Shown here: positions 8,237 through 16,120 of the stretch, piece after piece
Numbering within the stretch: position 1 is the first letter of the stretch
How the letters are laid out: each line of letters opens with the position of its first letter
DNA from: Candidatus Altarchaeales archaeon
GTDB taxonomy: Archaea; Altiarchaeota; Altiarchaeia; IMC4; SCGC-AAA252-I15
Reading direction: 5' to 3'
NCBI GenBank assembly: GCA_014727915.1
Contig: WJMO01000011.1
Location: 21,466 to 85,465 of the forward strand
DNA: 64,000 nucleotides
The notes under the pieces: generated by a model
Database searches by the model: none
What the model saw: the letters and a program-made list of their open reading frames with translations, nothing else
Told to the model about the DNA's origin: nothing
Made by a program: the position numbers and the translations under genes

Positions 8237-8966
8237 CGTTTTATTGGCTGCTGTCCTGCTGTCGGGCTGTGTCACAAGCGACATAATGGACTCTGAATAT
8301 CACCTTCCTGACAGGGCGTGCAGGTCATACGACAACGACTGGTTCGAGAGGGGTTTCACCAGGATGCCGGCGTGCTCGATGAACGTTTACGCGTGCATGA
8401 AAGAGTGCGAGTCAAGGTCGTCTGCGGGCGAGGGCCTCTCAAGCCCTGCATGCATCATGGACGGCGTGAGATACAACAACTTCACACAACGGGATTGGGC
8501 GTGCGCGGTAGGTGACGGGAGCACATGCAGTTTATACCAATCAGGCGAGGCCGAGAACCTCATACTTCTGGACGAAGAATGCGATCCTGTGGATGTGACA
8601 TACGACCTTGAAGTTGTTACCGCATACGCCGACGGGTCAGAGTACCGTTTCGGCGATGAATTGACGGTTACCGTGCTCAACTTGGAGCCTGAGAAGGTAT
8701 GCCTGGGCTCGTGCAATACCATCTACTATCAGAGAAAGATCGGCGCCGCATGGGACGACTACATGGTAACGTGCATTGCAAACTTCATCTCTGACTGCAT
8801 CGAACCCGGCGACAGCAGGGGGCTGGCTCAGACGCTGGTGAAGGTTGGCGACATGGGGGAGGGAACCTACAGGGTTGCAGTCCCAGTATACTATGGTTGT
8901 CCGGACGACGAGATGCCCTGCGAGGAGATGAAAATAAAGTACACTGGAGAATTCAAAATAGTTTGA
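8214..8966 (+). CDS. Cysteine-rich secreted lipoprotein
   Basis: 250 aa. The signal peptide SRASVLLAAVLLSGC has a lipobox-like LSGC, so the mature protein is probably lipid-anchored outside the cell. There is no twin arginine in a Tat context, so Sec export is likely. The mature part has many cysteines in pairs (ACMKECE, CLGSCN, CIANFISDC, YYGCPDDEMPC), suggesting disulfides, and a C-terminal beta-rich domain. No family recognised. The start inside the tatA-like gene is supported by AGGGAGG 5-10 bases upstream. Its place as last gene of the tat operon may be co-regulation only. Confidence 0.8.
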   Translation: MGRNSRASVLLAAVLLSGCVTSDIMDSEYHLPDRACRSYDNDWFERGFTRMPACSMNVYACMKECESRSSAGEGLSSPACIMDGVRYNNFTQRDWACAVGDGSTCSLYQSGEAENLILLDEECDPVDVTYDLEVVTAYADGSEYRFGDELTVTVLNLEPEKVCLGSCNTIYYQRKIGAAWDDYMVTCIANFISDCIEPGDSRGLAQTLVKVGDMGEGTYRVAVPVYYGCPDDEMPCEEMKIKYTGEFKIV

Positions 8967-8988
8967 GAAAAAACCGTTTTTTTACATA
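8967..8988. terminator. T/A-rich convergent terminator region
   Basis: A 22-bp gap between two convergent genes, holding GAAAAAA...TTTTTTT. It gives a U-run for transcripts from both directions, the usual archaeal termination signal. Confidence 0.45.
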
Positions 8989-10575
8989 TTATTTGAAGCC
9001 TTCCTGGTGGAATTCCTGGGCCTGGTATGTGAGCACCTCGCTTGTCCTCCAGCAGTTCGCAGGGCTTCCCTGCTTGAGGCAGAGGTGGCTTAGGAACTCC
9101 TCCTTGTCCGGCAGCTGCTCCCATACTACTGGCAGGTACGTGGATTGTCTCATCCCGTTCTTCAATATGACGCCGTCTACTCCGGGTATCAGCTTGGCCA
9201 GCAGGTCCTCCGGGCTGTCGTAGTGCAGCTCCTTCGGCTCCGAGAGCACGGATATCTCGATCCGCACGTCTTCCAGCTCGTCCTCTCGCACCGGCTTGAA
9301 CCTGCTGTCATGCAATGCCGCATTCAAGGTGTTCTCCATCACGCACTCGTGCAGCTTCCTCATCGGCGCCAGGTGTCCGATGCACCCCCTCAGCTCGCCG
9401 TCCTTGTTCAATGTGACGAAGCAGCCTTTGACCTCACGCAGCTTCGGGGGAAGGCTGCTGTAGTCGTACTTCATCTCTACTCCGCTGTAGTGGCTCTCCA
9501 ATGCCTTTTGCGCCAGGTCCAACAGCAATTCCTGCTCTTCAGCATTCAGCCCGTCGTAGAATCCTATGGACGCATAACCTACCACGCCGTTGCTCGCGTC
9601 GCCTGACGTGTCCCCGGAGTTCCGGTAGTCGAACTTCATAGTCCTCCATCCCCTCTCATATGCCATCAGCATCAATGCCATGGTGGGTATCTTCCCGCAG
9701 CAGTCACCCTCCCGTGCCATCTTCACATAGTCCAAGCCGACTATCGCTTCTATGGTTTTCTCGTCCAGGCCCACTGCCTCGTCGTATTCGTGGTAGTGGC
9801 TGAGGTCCGTTGACGCTATTACCAGCGTGTCTTCGTCCACGTACTTTTCCAAGGCTGCCGCTAGAACTTTGGGGTCGACGTCACCGACCACTACTGGTAT
9901 GAGCTTGAACGGGGGTAGAACCTTCTGGAGGAAGGGTACCTGGACTTCGACGCTGTGCTCTCTTTCATGGGCTTCGGGCTCGTAGGTGAACACGTCCTCC
10001 TCTAGCATCTCCTTTACCTTCGGCGATACTGGGACGTCGCCTAAGGGCGTCTTGTAGAAGTCCGCGTCCGCTATGGAGGCGCCCTTTAGGTAGTGCCTGT
10101 GGCTTGGGCCCATCACTATCACGGTCTCGTACCTGCTGTTCATCAGCTGCCGGTACCCGTAGGCGGCAACCTGCCCTGAGAACCTGTAACCCGCGTGGGG
10201 TGAGATCAGACCCCGTATGCCATATACTCCGGGATAGTCCTCGGCGTCTCCGAGGTAGCGGTCTATGTCATCTGAAAGCTTGTGGGGTTCGCTCGCATAG
10301 AAAGCCCCCGCGACCGCCGGCCTTCGGTATGTGGGGGTCAACGTCGTGGAGGTGCCGGTTATGTTGCCCCTCTCCCCGGAGATGTCCGCGGACCCTGCCT
10401 GGTTGAATATCACATATGCCATCACCGCGGTCACGATGATGATGCCGCCAACCAGTATGGCGTCCATGACCCGGTCACCCTCTTTGCCCTTCTTTTTCTT
10501 AACCTGCCTCTCCTTGGCTTCTGTCTTCTTCCCCTTGTCCTTCTTCTTCTTCTTCCTGCTCATATGTGAACCCAT
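8989..10575 (-). CDS. Membrane-anchored MEMO-AMMECR1 fusion (AmmeMemoRadiSam proteins B+A)
   Basis: 528 aa. Order: lysine-rich cytoplasmic head (1-36), one TM helix (about 37-58), Thr-rich linker, MEMO domain (about 84-345), AMMECR1 domain (about 350-525). MEMO motifs are LISPHAGYRFSG, GPSHRHY, REHSVEVQVPFL, STDLSHYHEYDE and DCCGKIPTMAL, with metal-site-like His and Cys. AMMECR1 shows LRGCIGH, DSRFKPV and the C-terminal VWEQLPDKEEFLSHLCLK. The positive head before the TM predicts that both domains lie outside the cell. The third member of the system, a radical SAM protein, is at 16121-17311 and carries a Tat signal. The reaction is not established. An alternative start is at 10563. Confidence 0.9.
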   Translation of the reverse strand: MGSHMSRKKKKKDKGKKTEAKERQVKKKKGKEGDRVMDAILVGGIIIVTAVMAYVIFNQAGSADISGERGNITGTSTTLTPTYRRPAVAGAFYASEPHKLSDDIDRYLGDAEDYPGVYGIRGLISPHAGYRFSGQVAAYGYRQLMNSRYETVIVMGPSHRHYLKGASIADADFYKTPLGDVPVSPKVKEMLEEDVFTYEPEAHEREHSVEVQVPFLQKVLPPFKLIPVVVGDVDPKVLAAALEKYVDEDTLVIASTDLSHYHEYDEAVGLDEKTIEAIVGLDYVKMAREGDCCGKIPTMALMLMAYERGWRTMKFDYRNSGDTSGDASNGVVGYASIGFYDGLNAEEQELLLDLAQKALESHYSGVEMKYDYSSLPPKLREVKGCFVTLNKDGELRGCIGHLAPMRKLHECVMENTLNAALHDSRFKPVREDELEDVRIEISVLSEPKELHYDSPEDLLAKLIPGVDGVILKNGMRQSTYLPVVWEQLPDKEEFLSHLCLKQGSPANCWRTSEVLTYQAQEFHQEGFK

Positions 10576-10601
10576 TATTCAAACAGATATTAATATCGGG
10601 C

Positions 10602-10609
10602 TTTTTATA
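10602..10609 (+). promoter_or_regulatory. TATA box of the ferritin-like gene
   Basis: TTTTTATA centred 26 bp before the ATG at 10632. It fixes that start over an upstream in-frame TTG at 10617. Confidence 0.6.
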
Positions 10610-10631
10610 GCCTATATTGTATTTGTATTAT

Positions 10632-11075
10632 ATGCCTTCCGCCGGTGAGGTCCTGAAGAATGCTGTCATGTGGGAGGTGAAGGCATATGAATTCTACATG
10701 CGCGCGTCTGAGGAGGTTGGGAACCAGTCCTTGAAGGGGCTTCTCCTGGGCCTGGCGGGCGAGGAGCTTAAGCACAAGGAGATGATCGACCGGTTGGACG
10801 TTGGGAACATCGGCGTGAGGACTTGTGGTATAGACTTCATAGACCTCGTAGGCGAGTTTGGATCCAACACGTATGAAATCCGCAAGTCAGCCGCCCGGGT
10901 TCTCGAGTTCGCGATGGACAAGGAGCGGAAGGCCGAGGAAAAGTACAGGCGGCTATCGCTTGAATTGGACGATCCCGAGGCCAAGAAGGTCTGTGAAGTT
11001 CTTGCGGCCGCCGAGAACTGCCACTTTAGCCTTATAGCCGCAGAGCTCGGAAGACTACACCGGAAAAGCGTGTGA
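10632..11075 (+). CDS. Ferritin-like diiron protein (rubrerythrin-type)
   Basis: 147 aa from the ATG at 10632. A four-helix bundle with carboxylate/His ligands in the ferritin-like pattern: EVKAYEFY on helix 1, EELKHKEM on helix 2, KERKAEEKY on helix 3 and AAAENCHFSLI on helix 4. There is no C-terminal rubredoxin domain, unlike classical rubrerythrin. Expected role: iron-dependent peroxide or oxygen handling in the cytoplasm. It is divergent from the MEMO-AMMECR1 gene, so it may share regulation with that metal-linked protein. Confidence 0.8.
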   Translation: MPSAGEVLKNAVMWEVKAYEFYMRASEEVGNQSLKGLLLGLAGEELKHKEMIDRLDVGNIGVRTCGIDFIDLVGEFGSNTYEIRKSAARVLEFAMDKERKAEEKYRRLSLELDDPEAKKVCEVLAAAENCHFSLIAAELGRLHRKSV

Positions 11076-11160
11076 TTTCATCTTTCAACGTTCTTTTGTT
11101 TTTTAAGTTGTCATTCACTGTCTTTTCTACTTTTCGATTTCAAATTAGAGAGTGTTCAAC

Positions 11161-12447
11161 ATGAAGAATCGTTGGTTGGTTGTTATAGGAGCTTTGATAA
11201 TACAGTTGTGTCTTGGAGCCATCTACAGTTGGAGCGTCTTCACCAAAGACCTCACCACCCCCTTGGCGGAGGGTGGCGTGTATGGGTTCTCCGCCTCCCA
11301 GGCTGCGTGGATATTCTCGGCGGGCCTGGCCACCTTCGCGGTGGTGATGGTGTTGGCTGGTCGCATGCAGGCCAAGATCGGGCCCAAGCCCATCGCAATG
11401 GCAGGCGGTGTCGTGTTGGGCGCGGGCTACATCCTCGGCGGACTCTTCGGCAGCTCGTTCATCAACCAGCTCCTGTTCATCGGAGTGGTCGGCGGCGCGG
11501 GCATAGGGCTAGCGTATGTGGTCCCCATCGCAGTTGGTGTGAAGTGGTTCCCTGACAAGAAGGGAATGATAACTGGACTTGCAGTTTCTGGATTCGGATT
11601 TGGAGCGACCCTATGGGTGAAGCTCGCAGGCGAATGGGGCGGGCTGCTGGCTAACGTCAGCCTCTTCGGACTGCCCGGAGTTCAGAGCGTCTTCATCATA
11701 TACGGTGTTATATTCCTGGTTTTGGTGGTTTTGGCTAGTGTTGTGATGGTTAACCCCCCAGAGGGGTATAGGCCTGCGGGTTGGGAGCCTCCCAAGGCAA
11801 CAGAGGCTGCGACCGGATCTGTCGAGTTCACAAGCGGCGAGATGCTACGGACACCCCAGTTCTTCATGCTGTTCCTCGCGTTCCTAGGCTCCGCGTTGGC
11901 CGGGTTGATGGTCATCTCCTGCATCAAACTGTTCGGGATAGACGCGTTGACGGCAAGCGGGGCAGCCCCTGACGTGGCAAAAGCCGGAGCGATAGCGGGC
12001 ACTGCCATGGCAATATACGCGATACTCAACGGGTTGGGAAGGATAGTCTGGGGAACTGTGTCCGACAGAATAGGGAGGAAGAACGCGCTGTTCCTCATGT
12101 GCCTACTACAGGGCGTTATAATGTTCTTCTTCTACCGTATGGGCTCGTCTGAACTCGGCCTTATCGCTGGCGCGAGCATAATCGGCTTCAACTTCGGAGG
12201 GAACTTCGCGTTGTTCCCGGCTGCGACGGCCGACTTCTTCGGCAACAAGAACGTGGGCTCCAACTATGGCTGGGTTTTCCTCGCCTACGGTTTCGCAGGC
12301 ATTGCCGGGCCTCAGATAGCGGGCTACTTCAAGGACACGGCACAGGGCGACGTCACAGCGTGGACGAACCCGTTCATGATAGCCAGCGCGGCGTGCATAG
12401 TTGCGGCGGTCATCGTGTTGATGCTGAGGAGGCCGAGGAGCGGGTAG
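11161..12447 (+). CDS. MFS transporter, oxalate/formate antiporter-like (OFA family)
   Basis: 428 aa, 12 predicted TM helices. The N-terminus RWLVVIGALIIQLCLGAIYSW (start of TM1) and the FTKDLTTPL loop are typical of the OFA group. GRMQAKIGPKP and GTVSDRIGRKN are the MFS loop 2-3 and 8-9 motifs. Likely a small organic-anion antiporter or uniporter; oxalate, formate, lactate and pyruvate are known substrates in the family, and the substrate here is unproven. A larA homologue lies 9 kb downstream, which would fit lactate but is weak evidence. The ATG at 11161 is chosen over a GTG at 11152. It converges on the next gene with a 4-bp gap. Confidence 0.85.
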   Translation: MKNRWLVVIGALIIQLCLGAIYSWSVFTKDLTTPLAEGGVYGFSASQAAWIFSAGLATFAVVMVLAGRMQAKIGPKPIAMAGGVVLGAGYILGGLFGSSFINQLLFIGVVGGAGIGLAYVVPIAVGVKWFPDKKGMITGLAVSGFGFGATLWVKLAGEWGGLLANVSLFGLPGVQSVFIIYGVIFLVLVVLASVVMVNPPEGYRPAGWEPPKATEAATGSVEFTSGEMLRTPQFFMLFLAFLGSALAGLMVISCIKLFGIDALTASGAAPDVAKAGAIAGTAMAIYAILNGLGRIVWGTVSDRIGRKNALFLMCLLQGVIMFFFYRMGSSELGLIAGASIIGFNFGGNFALFPAATADFFGNKNVGSNYGWVFLAYGFAGIAGPQIAGYFKDTAQGDVTAWTNPFMIASAACIVAAVIVLMLRRPRSG

Positions 12448-12451
12448 GTTC

Positions 12452-13990
12452 TCATTCGGGGTGTGCGCCAGCAGCCTCTTTCCGGTGGACATACCCCATC
12501 GTACCCCACCACGTGTCCACAGAGCATACCAGCTCTCCACCATCGTATCCTCTGATGTCGTTGAAGGCGTAGTAGTCTCCTTCTTCTGTGGTGGTGGTAT
12601 CTATCCTCTTCCTGTCTTCGGGGGGCAGGGAGTCTACTCCATACTCGCCGACCCACCTGAAAGTGCGAACCCTTATCCTGTCCCGGCCGTCCAGTTCGAG
12701 GATCCTCTCATAGGATTCCCGGTATGACAGTCCCCAGTAGTCGAGGGGGAAACTGTCCTGTGTTTCTCCGAAGAGGCCCGCGGCGAAGTTGAAGTAGGCC
12801 ATCTCATACGGGTGGTTCGCGGCCATGGTATAGGCGGTGCAGAGCGAGCTTGCGGTTATGAGCAGAGCCACTGCTGCCGATCTTCCGCGCCGGCCATCCG
12901 CCCACACTTTCACCTGCCTCAACCCTTCCATGGATATCATCATGAACGCGGGGTAGACGAGATAATGGTGGCGCCAGCCGTTGTATAATGTGACCTTGAA
13001 TATCATCGTGGAGGCCAGGGGTATGATGAGCCATAGCAGGAAAACAAGGGTGTTCCGCTTCTCCCTGCTCCATCCCCTCTCAGTCAGATGGCGGGCTGCC
13101 GCTCCCAAACCCGCTGTGAAGAGGATGATGTACAGTGGTGGTGTGGTGATTAGCATCCATGCCGGCGTGTAATGCCATGGGGGCATCGCGTCCCTTATAG
13201 TCTCTCCGAAGTAGAGGTATGTGAAAGGGTAGAACAGGTCTTTGGCGGAGGCGAAGCTGGAAACGAACCCTCCGACGGGATCGTCCCAGATCATCGGCCA
13301 GAACATGTACGCGAGCAGTAGCGTCATAACAGCATATGCTACTCCTGCCTTCCGCCCGCTCTTCCCGTATGCTAGGGTCAATGCAAGTGTCAGGACGGGT
13401 ATGGCGGCTCCGAAGTTGCGGATGCCTATCAACACCGCAGAGGACACTGAGTGGGTCAGCGCCCATTTGATGTCCCTCTCGTCCAGGAACCTTAGCATGG
13501 TGTATGCGCATGCCGTGAACATGGTCATCGTGGGTATGTCAACGGAGTTGTAGAATCCGTGGGCGAATATCCTGGGCGTCAACACGATGAACAACGAACC
13601 TGCCAGGGCGATCTTAGGGCTTTTGAAGTGGTAGTTGCATAGGATGTAGAAGAACAGAATCCCTGTCCAATATGACATGAAGGTCAGGAGGTGCCTGAGG
13701 TACGTCACATCCCTGGTGTCTTCGACCCCTGCCGATTTCTCGGCGGCTGCCAGCGTCAGCTCGAAAAGGGGGCCGTGTATCATGCAGTGGCTTTGGTCGA
13801 GGAAGGGGTCATATTCTCCCTCCATGATTAGGTTGTACACTGCAGTTCCGAATCGGCGGTTGTTCCTCTGATCCCAGTGGGTGCCGTAGTCCGTGTAGGT
13901 GGTCAGGCCCAGTAGGAGCAGGAGGGCGAAGAATAGGACGCTCAATTTCTTCCAGCCGCCTTTGCCGATCCCCGGGATGGGATGTTCCAT
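12452..13990 (-). CDS. GT-C type membrane glycosyltransferase (GT39/PMT-like)
   Basis: 512 aa with about ten TM helices and a C-terminal soluble tail. After TM1, TYTDYGTHWDQRNNRRFG gives the acidic loop expected of GT-C enzymes (catalytic Asp in the first external loop). TPRIFAHGFYNSVDIPTM is another conserved external segment. Such enzymes use polyprenyl-phosphate sugars to glycosylate lipids or exported proteins. The window encodes many exported proteins full of N-x-S/T sequons, which are possible acceptors. Exact donor and acceptor unknown. Confidence 0.75.
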   Translation of the reverse strand: MEHPIPGIGKGGWKKLSVLFFALLLLLGLTTYTDYGTHWDQRNNRRFGTAVYNLIMEGEYDPFLDQSHCMIHGPLFELTLAAAEKSAGVEDTRDVTYLRHLLTFMSYWTGILFFYILCNYHFKSPKIALAGSLFIVLTPRIFAHGFYNSVDIPTMTMFTACAYTMLRFLDERDIKWALTHSVSSAVLIGIRNFGAAIPVLTLALTLAYGKSGRKAGVAYAVMTLLLAYMFWPMIWDDPVGGFVSSFASAKDLFYPFTYLYFGETIRDAMPPWHYTPAWMLITTPPLYIILFTAGLGAAARHLTERGWSREKRNTLVFLLWLIIPLASTMIFKVTLYNGWRHHYLVYPAFMMISMEGLRQVKVWADGRRGRSAAVALLITASSLCTAYTMAANHPYEMAYFNFAAGLFGETQDSFPLDYWGLSYRESYERILELDGRDRIRVRTFRWVGEYGVDSLPPEDRKRIDTTTTEEGDYYAFNDIRGYDGGELVCSVDTWWGTMGYVHRKEAAGAHPE

Positions 13991-14070
13991 TCCGTTAGAT
14001 TAAATGGTTTTCTAAAGTATAATACCCCGGCCTTGCATCGCTTTTTTACCGGTATTTTTAAGTGAATAAC

Positions 14071-14817
14071 ATGGTGGATGTGGTCGTAGTGATGGGCGTT
14101 GGCTTGATAGTCCTGTTGTCATACTTCCTCAGGACGTTGACAGGGTTTGGGAGCGCTCTCATCGCCATGCCCTTCCTGGTCCTGTTGTTCTCGGACCTCC
14201 GGTTCGTAGTCCCGTTGTTCGCGGCCATCGAATTGTTGAACGGGTATCTCAACTACAGGGGCTCCGCGGCCAGGGCTAAGTTCTCGGATTACAAGGCCAC
14301 CTTCAGCATGGTATTTGTCGGCACCGTTATCGGATGTCTGCTGTTGAGGTTCGCTCCAGAGAACGTCCTCCGGTTCTTCTTTGCATTGTTCCTGCTGGCA
14401 TTCGCAGTCAAGTTGTATTTTGGCTCCGGTTTCAAGCTGCCCGGCTATGGGCTTGTGGACGTGGGTTTCTATCCTCTCATCGGGGGTTTGTTGTTCGGCG
14501 TCTACAACACCGGCCGTCCGGTCGTTCTGAGCTGGCTGTCCAAGAGGCCGCTTGAGAAGCCATTGACGGAGGAATCGCTCGCTTCGCTGTTCTTCTTCAA
14601 GAGCGTTTTCCAGGTGGCGTTGTTCATCGTCCTGGGCCTGCTGGGCTTCAGCGTGCTGGCATATCTGATATTGGCTGTTCCGATGCTGTTGCTGGCCAGG
14701 TTCCTGGCTGCGTCGACGCCCAATCACCTGGACGACCGCATGGTTTCAGGTGGTGCGTCGGCGGTGTTCGCCGCGGTGGCCTTGCTGATAGTCTTCATGC
14801 TGGTCGCGCAGGGGTGA
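14071..14817 (+). CDS. TauE/SafE family permease
   Basis: 248 aa, eight predicted TM helices. RTLTGFGSALIAMPFLVLLF is the conserved first half-repeat of the sulfite exporter TauE/SafE family, and GGLLFGVYNTGRPVVLSWLS is the second-half counterpart. Family members move sulfite, sulfoacetate or related anions; the substrate here is not inferable. The ATG at 14071 is 26 bp from TTTTTTA at 14043-14049; an in-frame GTG at 14062 is the alternative. Its 3' end overlaps convergent ilvE by 23 bp. Confidence 0.85.
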   Translation: MVDVVVVMGVGLIVLLSYFLRTLTGFGSALIAMPFLVLLFSDLRFVVPLFAAIELLNGYLNYRGSAARAKFSDYKATFSMVFVGTVIGCLLLRFAPENVLRFFFALFLLAFAVKLYFGSGFKLPGYGLVDVGFYPLIGGLLFGVYNTGRPVVLSWLSKRPLEKPLTEESLASLFFFKSVFQVALFIVLGLLGFSVLAYLILAVPMLLLARFLAASTPNHLDDRMVSGGASAVFAAVALLIVFMLVAQG

Positions 14818-15712
14818 GCCAGTCATCGTAGCCTCTTTCTTCTCCCCTGACTATGCTCAGGTACTTGGACTGTATCCTCTCGGTTACCTGGCCTCTGCCG
14901 CCGTATTCCCTGTCGTCTATCTGGCGTATCGGGGTTACTTCGGCGGCGGTGCCTGTGAAGAAGGCCTCATCCGCGTCCTTTAGCTCCTCGACCGTTATCT
15001 CTCCCTCTTTGACCTCGTATCCGATGTCTGACGCGATCTTCCTGACAGTATCCTGTGTTATGCCCGGCAGAGCACCCGAATCCTCTGATGTCGTCTTCAA
15101 GACCTCGTCTTTGACAGTGAACAAGTTCTCACCCGAACCCTCGGCTACACTGCCTTTGGTGTTGAGCATGATGGCCTCGTCAAATCCTCTCCTGACGGCT
15201 TCGACCTTTGCCAGCGACGCGTTCGCATAGTTGGCGGTTGCCTTGGCTGTGGGCGGCATCGTCGACGGGTCTATCCTCCTCCACGTCGAGATGGTGGCTT
15301 TAACGCCCTTCTCCATCCCGTCCTCGCCAAGGTATGCCCCCCACTCCCAGACCGCGTGGCTGACGTCAACCGGGTTGCCCAGGGGGCAGACTCCCAATTC
15401 CCTGTAGCCGAAGAACGCTATGGTCCTGACATAGCATTCCCTCAGGTTGTTTGCTCTTATGGTCTCAATGACCTGGGCGCATAGTTCATCAACCGTGTAT
15501 GGGAGTTCCATGTTGTAGGCTGCGCCGCTCTTCACAAGCCTTCTCATGTGGTCCTTCAGCCTGAACACCGCCGGGCCCTCGCATGTGTCATAGCACCTGC
15601 AGCTCTCGAAGACTCCCGTCCCATAGTGGAGTGCATGGGCTAGGACGTGGACTTTAGCTTCCTCCCACGCTGCCAGCTCTCCGTTGTACATGACCTTTTC
15701 AGTCGCTTTCAT
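14795..15712 (-). CDS. ilvE: Branched-chain amino acid aminotransferase
   Basis: 305 aa, class IV PLP aminotransferase. It makes Val, Leu and Ile from their keto acids with glutamate. Seen: ALHYGTGVFESCRCY near the N-terminus, YVRTIAFFGYRELGV, the PLP-lysine region SGENLFTVKDEVLKT, and FFTGTAAEVTPIRQID, all diagnostic of IlvE (the last separates it from D-amino acid transaminase). The start is supported by a TATA box 28 bp upstream. The 3' end overlaps the convergent permease gene. Confidence 0.95.
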   Translation of the reverse strand: MKATEKVMYNGELAAWEEAKVHVLAHALHYGTGVFESCRCYDTCEGPAVFRLKDHMRRLVKSGAAYNMELPYTVDELCAQVIETIRANNLRECYVRTIAFFGYRELGVCPLGNPVDVSHAVWEWGAYLGEDGMEKGVKATISTWRRIDPSTMPPTAKATANYANASLAKVEAVRRGFDEAIMLNTKGSVAEGSGENLFTVKDEVLKTTSEDSGALPGITQDTVRKIASDIGYEVKEGEITVEELKDADEAFFTGTAAEVTPIRQIDDREYGGRGQVTERIQSKYLSIVRGEERGYDDWLTPARPA

Positions 15713-15736
15713 ATGGGGAAAGATGTGAACCCCAGG

Positions 15737-15744
15737 TTAAATAG
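15737..15744. promoter_or_regulatory. TATA element shared by ilvE and the zinc-ribbon gene
   Basis: TTAAATAG on the plus strand (CTATTTAA on the minus). It lies 28 bp from the ilvE start on one side and about 29 bp from the ATG at 15770 on the other, so a single AT element can serve both directions. Confidence 0.45.
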
Positions 15745-15769
15745 GCCGGAAAATGAATATTTTACTGTT

Positions 15770-16114
15770 ATGGGATGGTTTGACTGGCTGTTCTCCCCCG
15801 AGGACGGGGAAAAGGAGGTTTGGGTGAAGGTCTGCCCCATGTGCGGGAGCAAGGAGGTCACGAGCAGGGGCATGATATCCCGGCGTGCGCTGTCTCCCAA
15901 CTTCATCTGCAAGTCATGCGGGTTCCAAAGCCCTCTCTTCCCCGAGCTGCCGTTGGAAGAGGCGGGGAAGATCCCCGACCAACCGAGCGTTTTAGTGCCT
16001 TCCAGGGCGCCGATCGCAGCGGACCACAGCCGATTGGATGATGGCATGGGCCGCGGCAGGATATTCTGGCTCATGTTAGTGGCGTTGGTCCTGTGGCTGA
16101 TACTCGCATACTGA
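15770..16114 (+). CDS. Small zinc-ribbon protein with C-terminal TM helix
   Basis: 114 aa from the ATG at 15770 (MGWFDWLFSPEDG). A zinc ribbon, CPMCG...CKSCG, at about residues 24-50, is followed by a Pro-rich linker and one C-terminal helix (FWLMLVALVLWLILAY). Tail-anchored, so the ribbon is probably cytoplasmic. Function unknown. It ends 6 bp from the convergent radical SAM gene. Confidence 0.7.
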   Translation: MGWFDWLFSPEDGEKEVWVKVCPMCGSKEVTSRGMISRRALSPNFICKSCGFQSPLFPELPLEEAGKIPDQPSVLVPSRAPIAADHSRLDDGMGRGRIFWLMLVALVLWLILAY

Positions 16115-16120
16115 CGGGTT

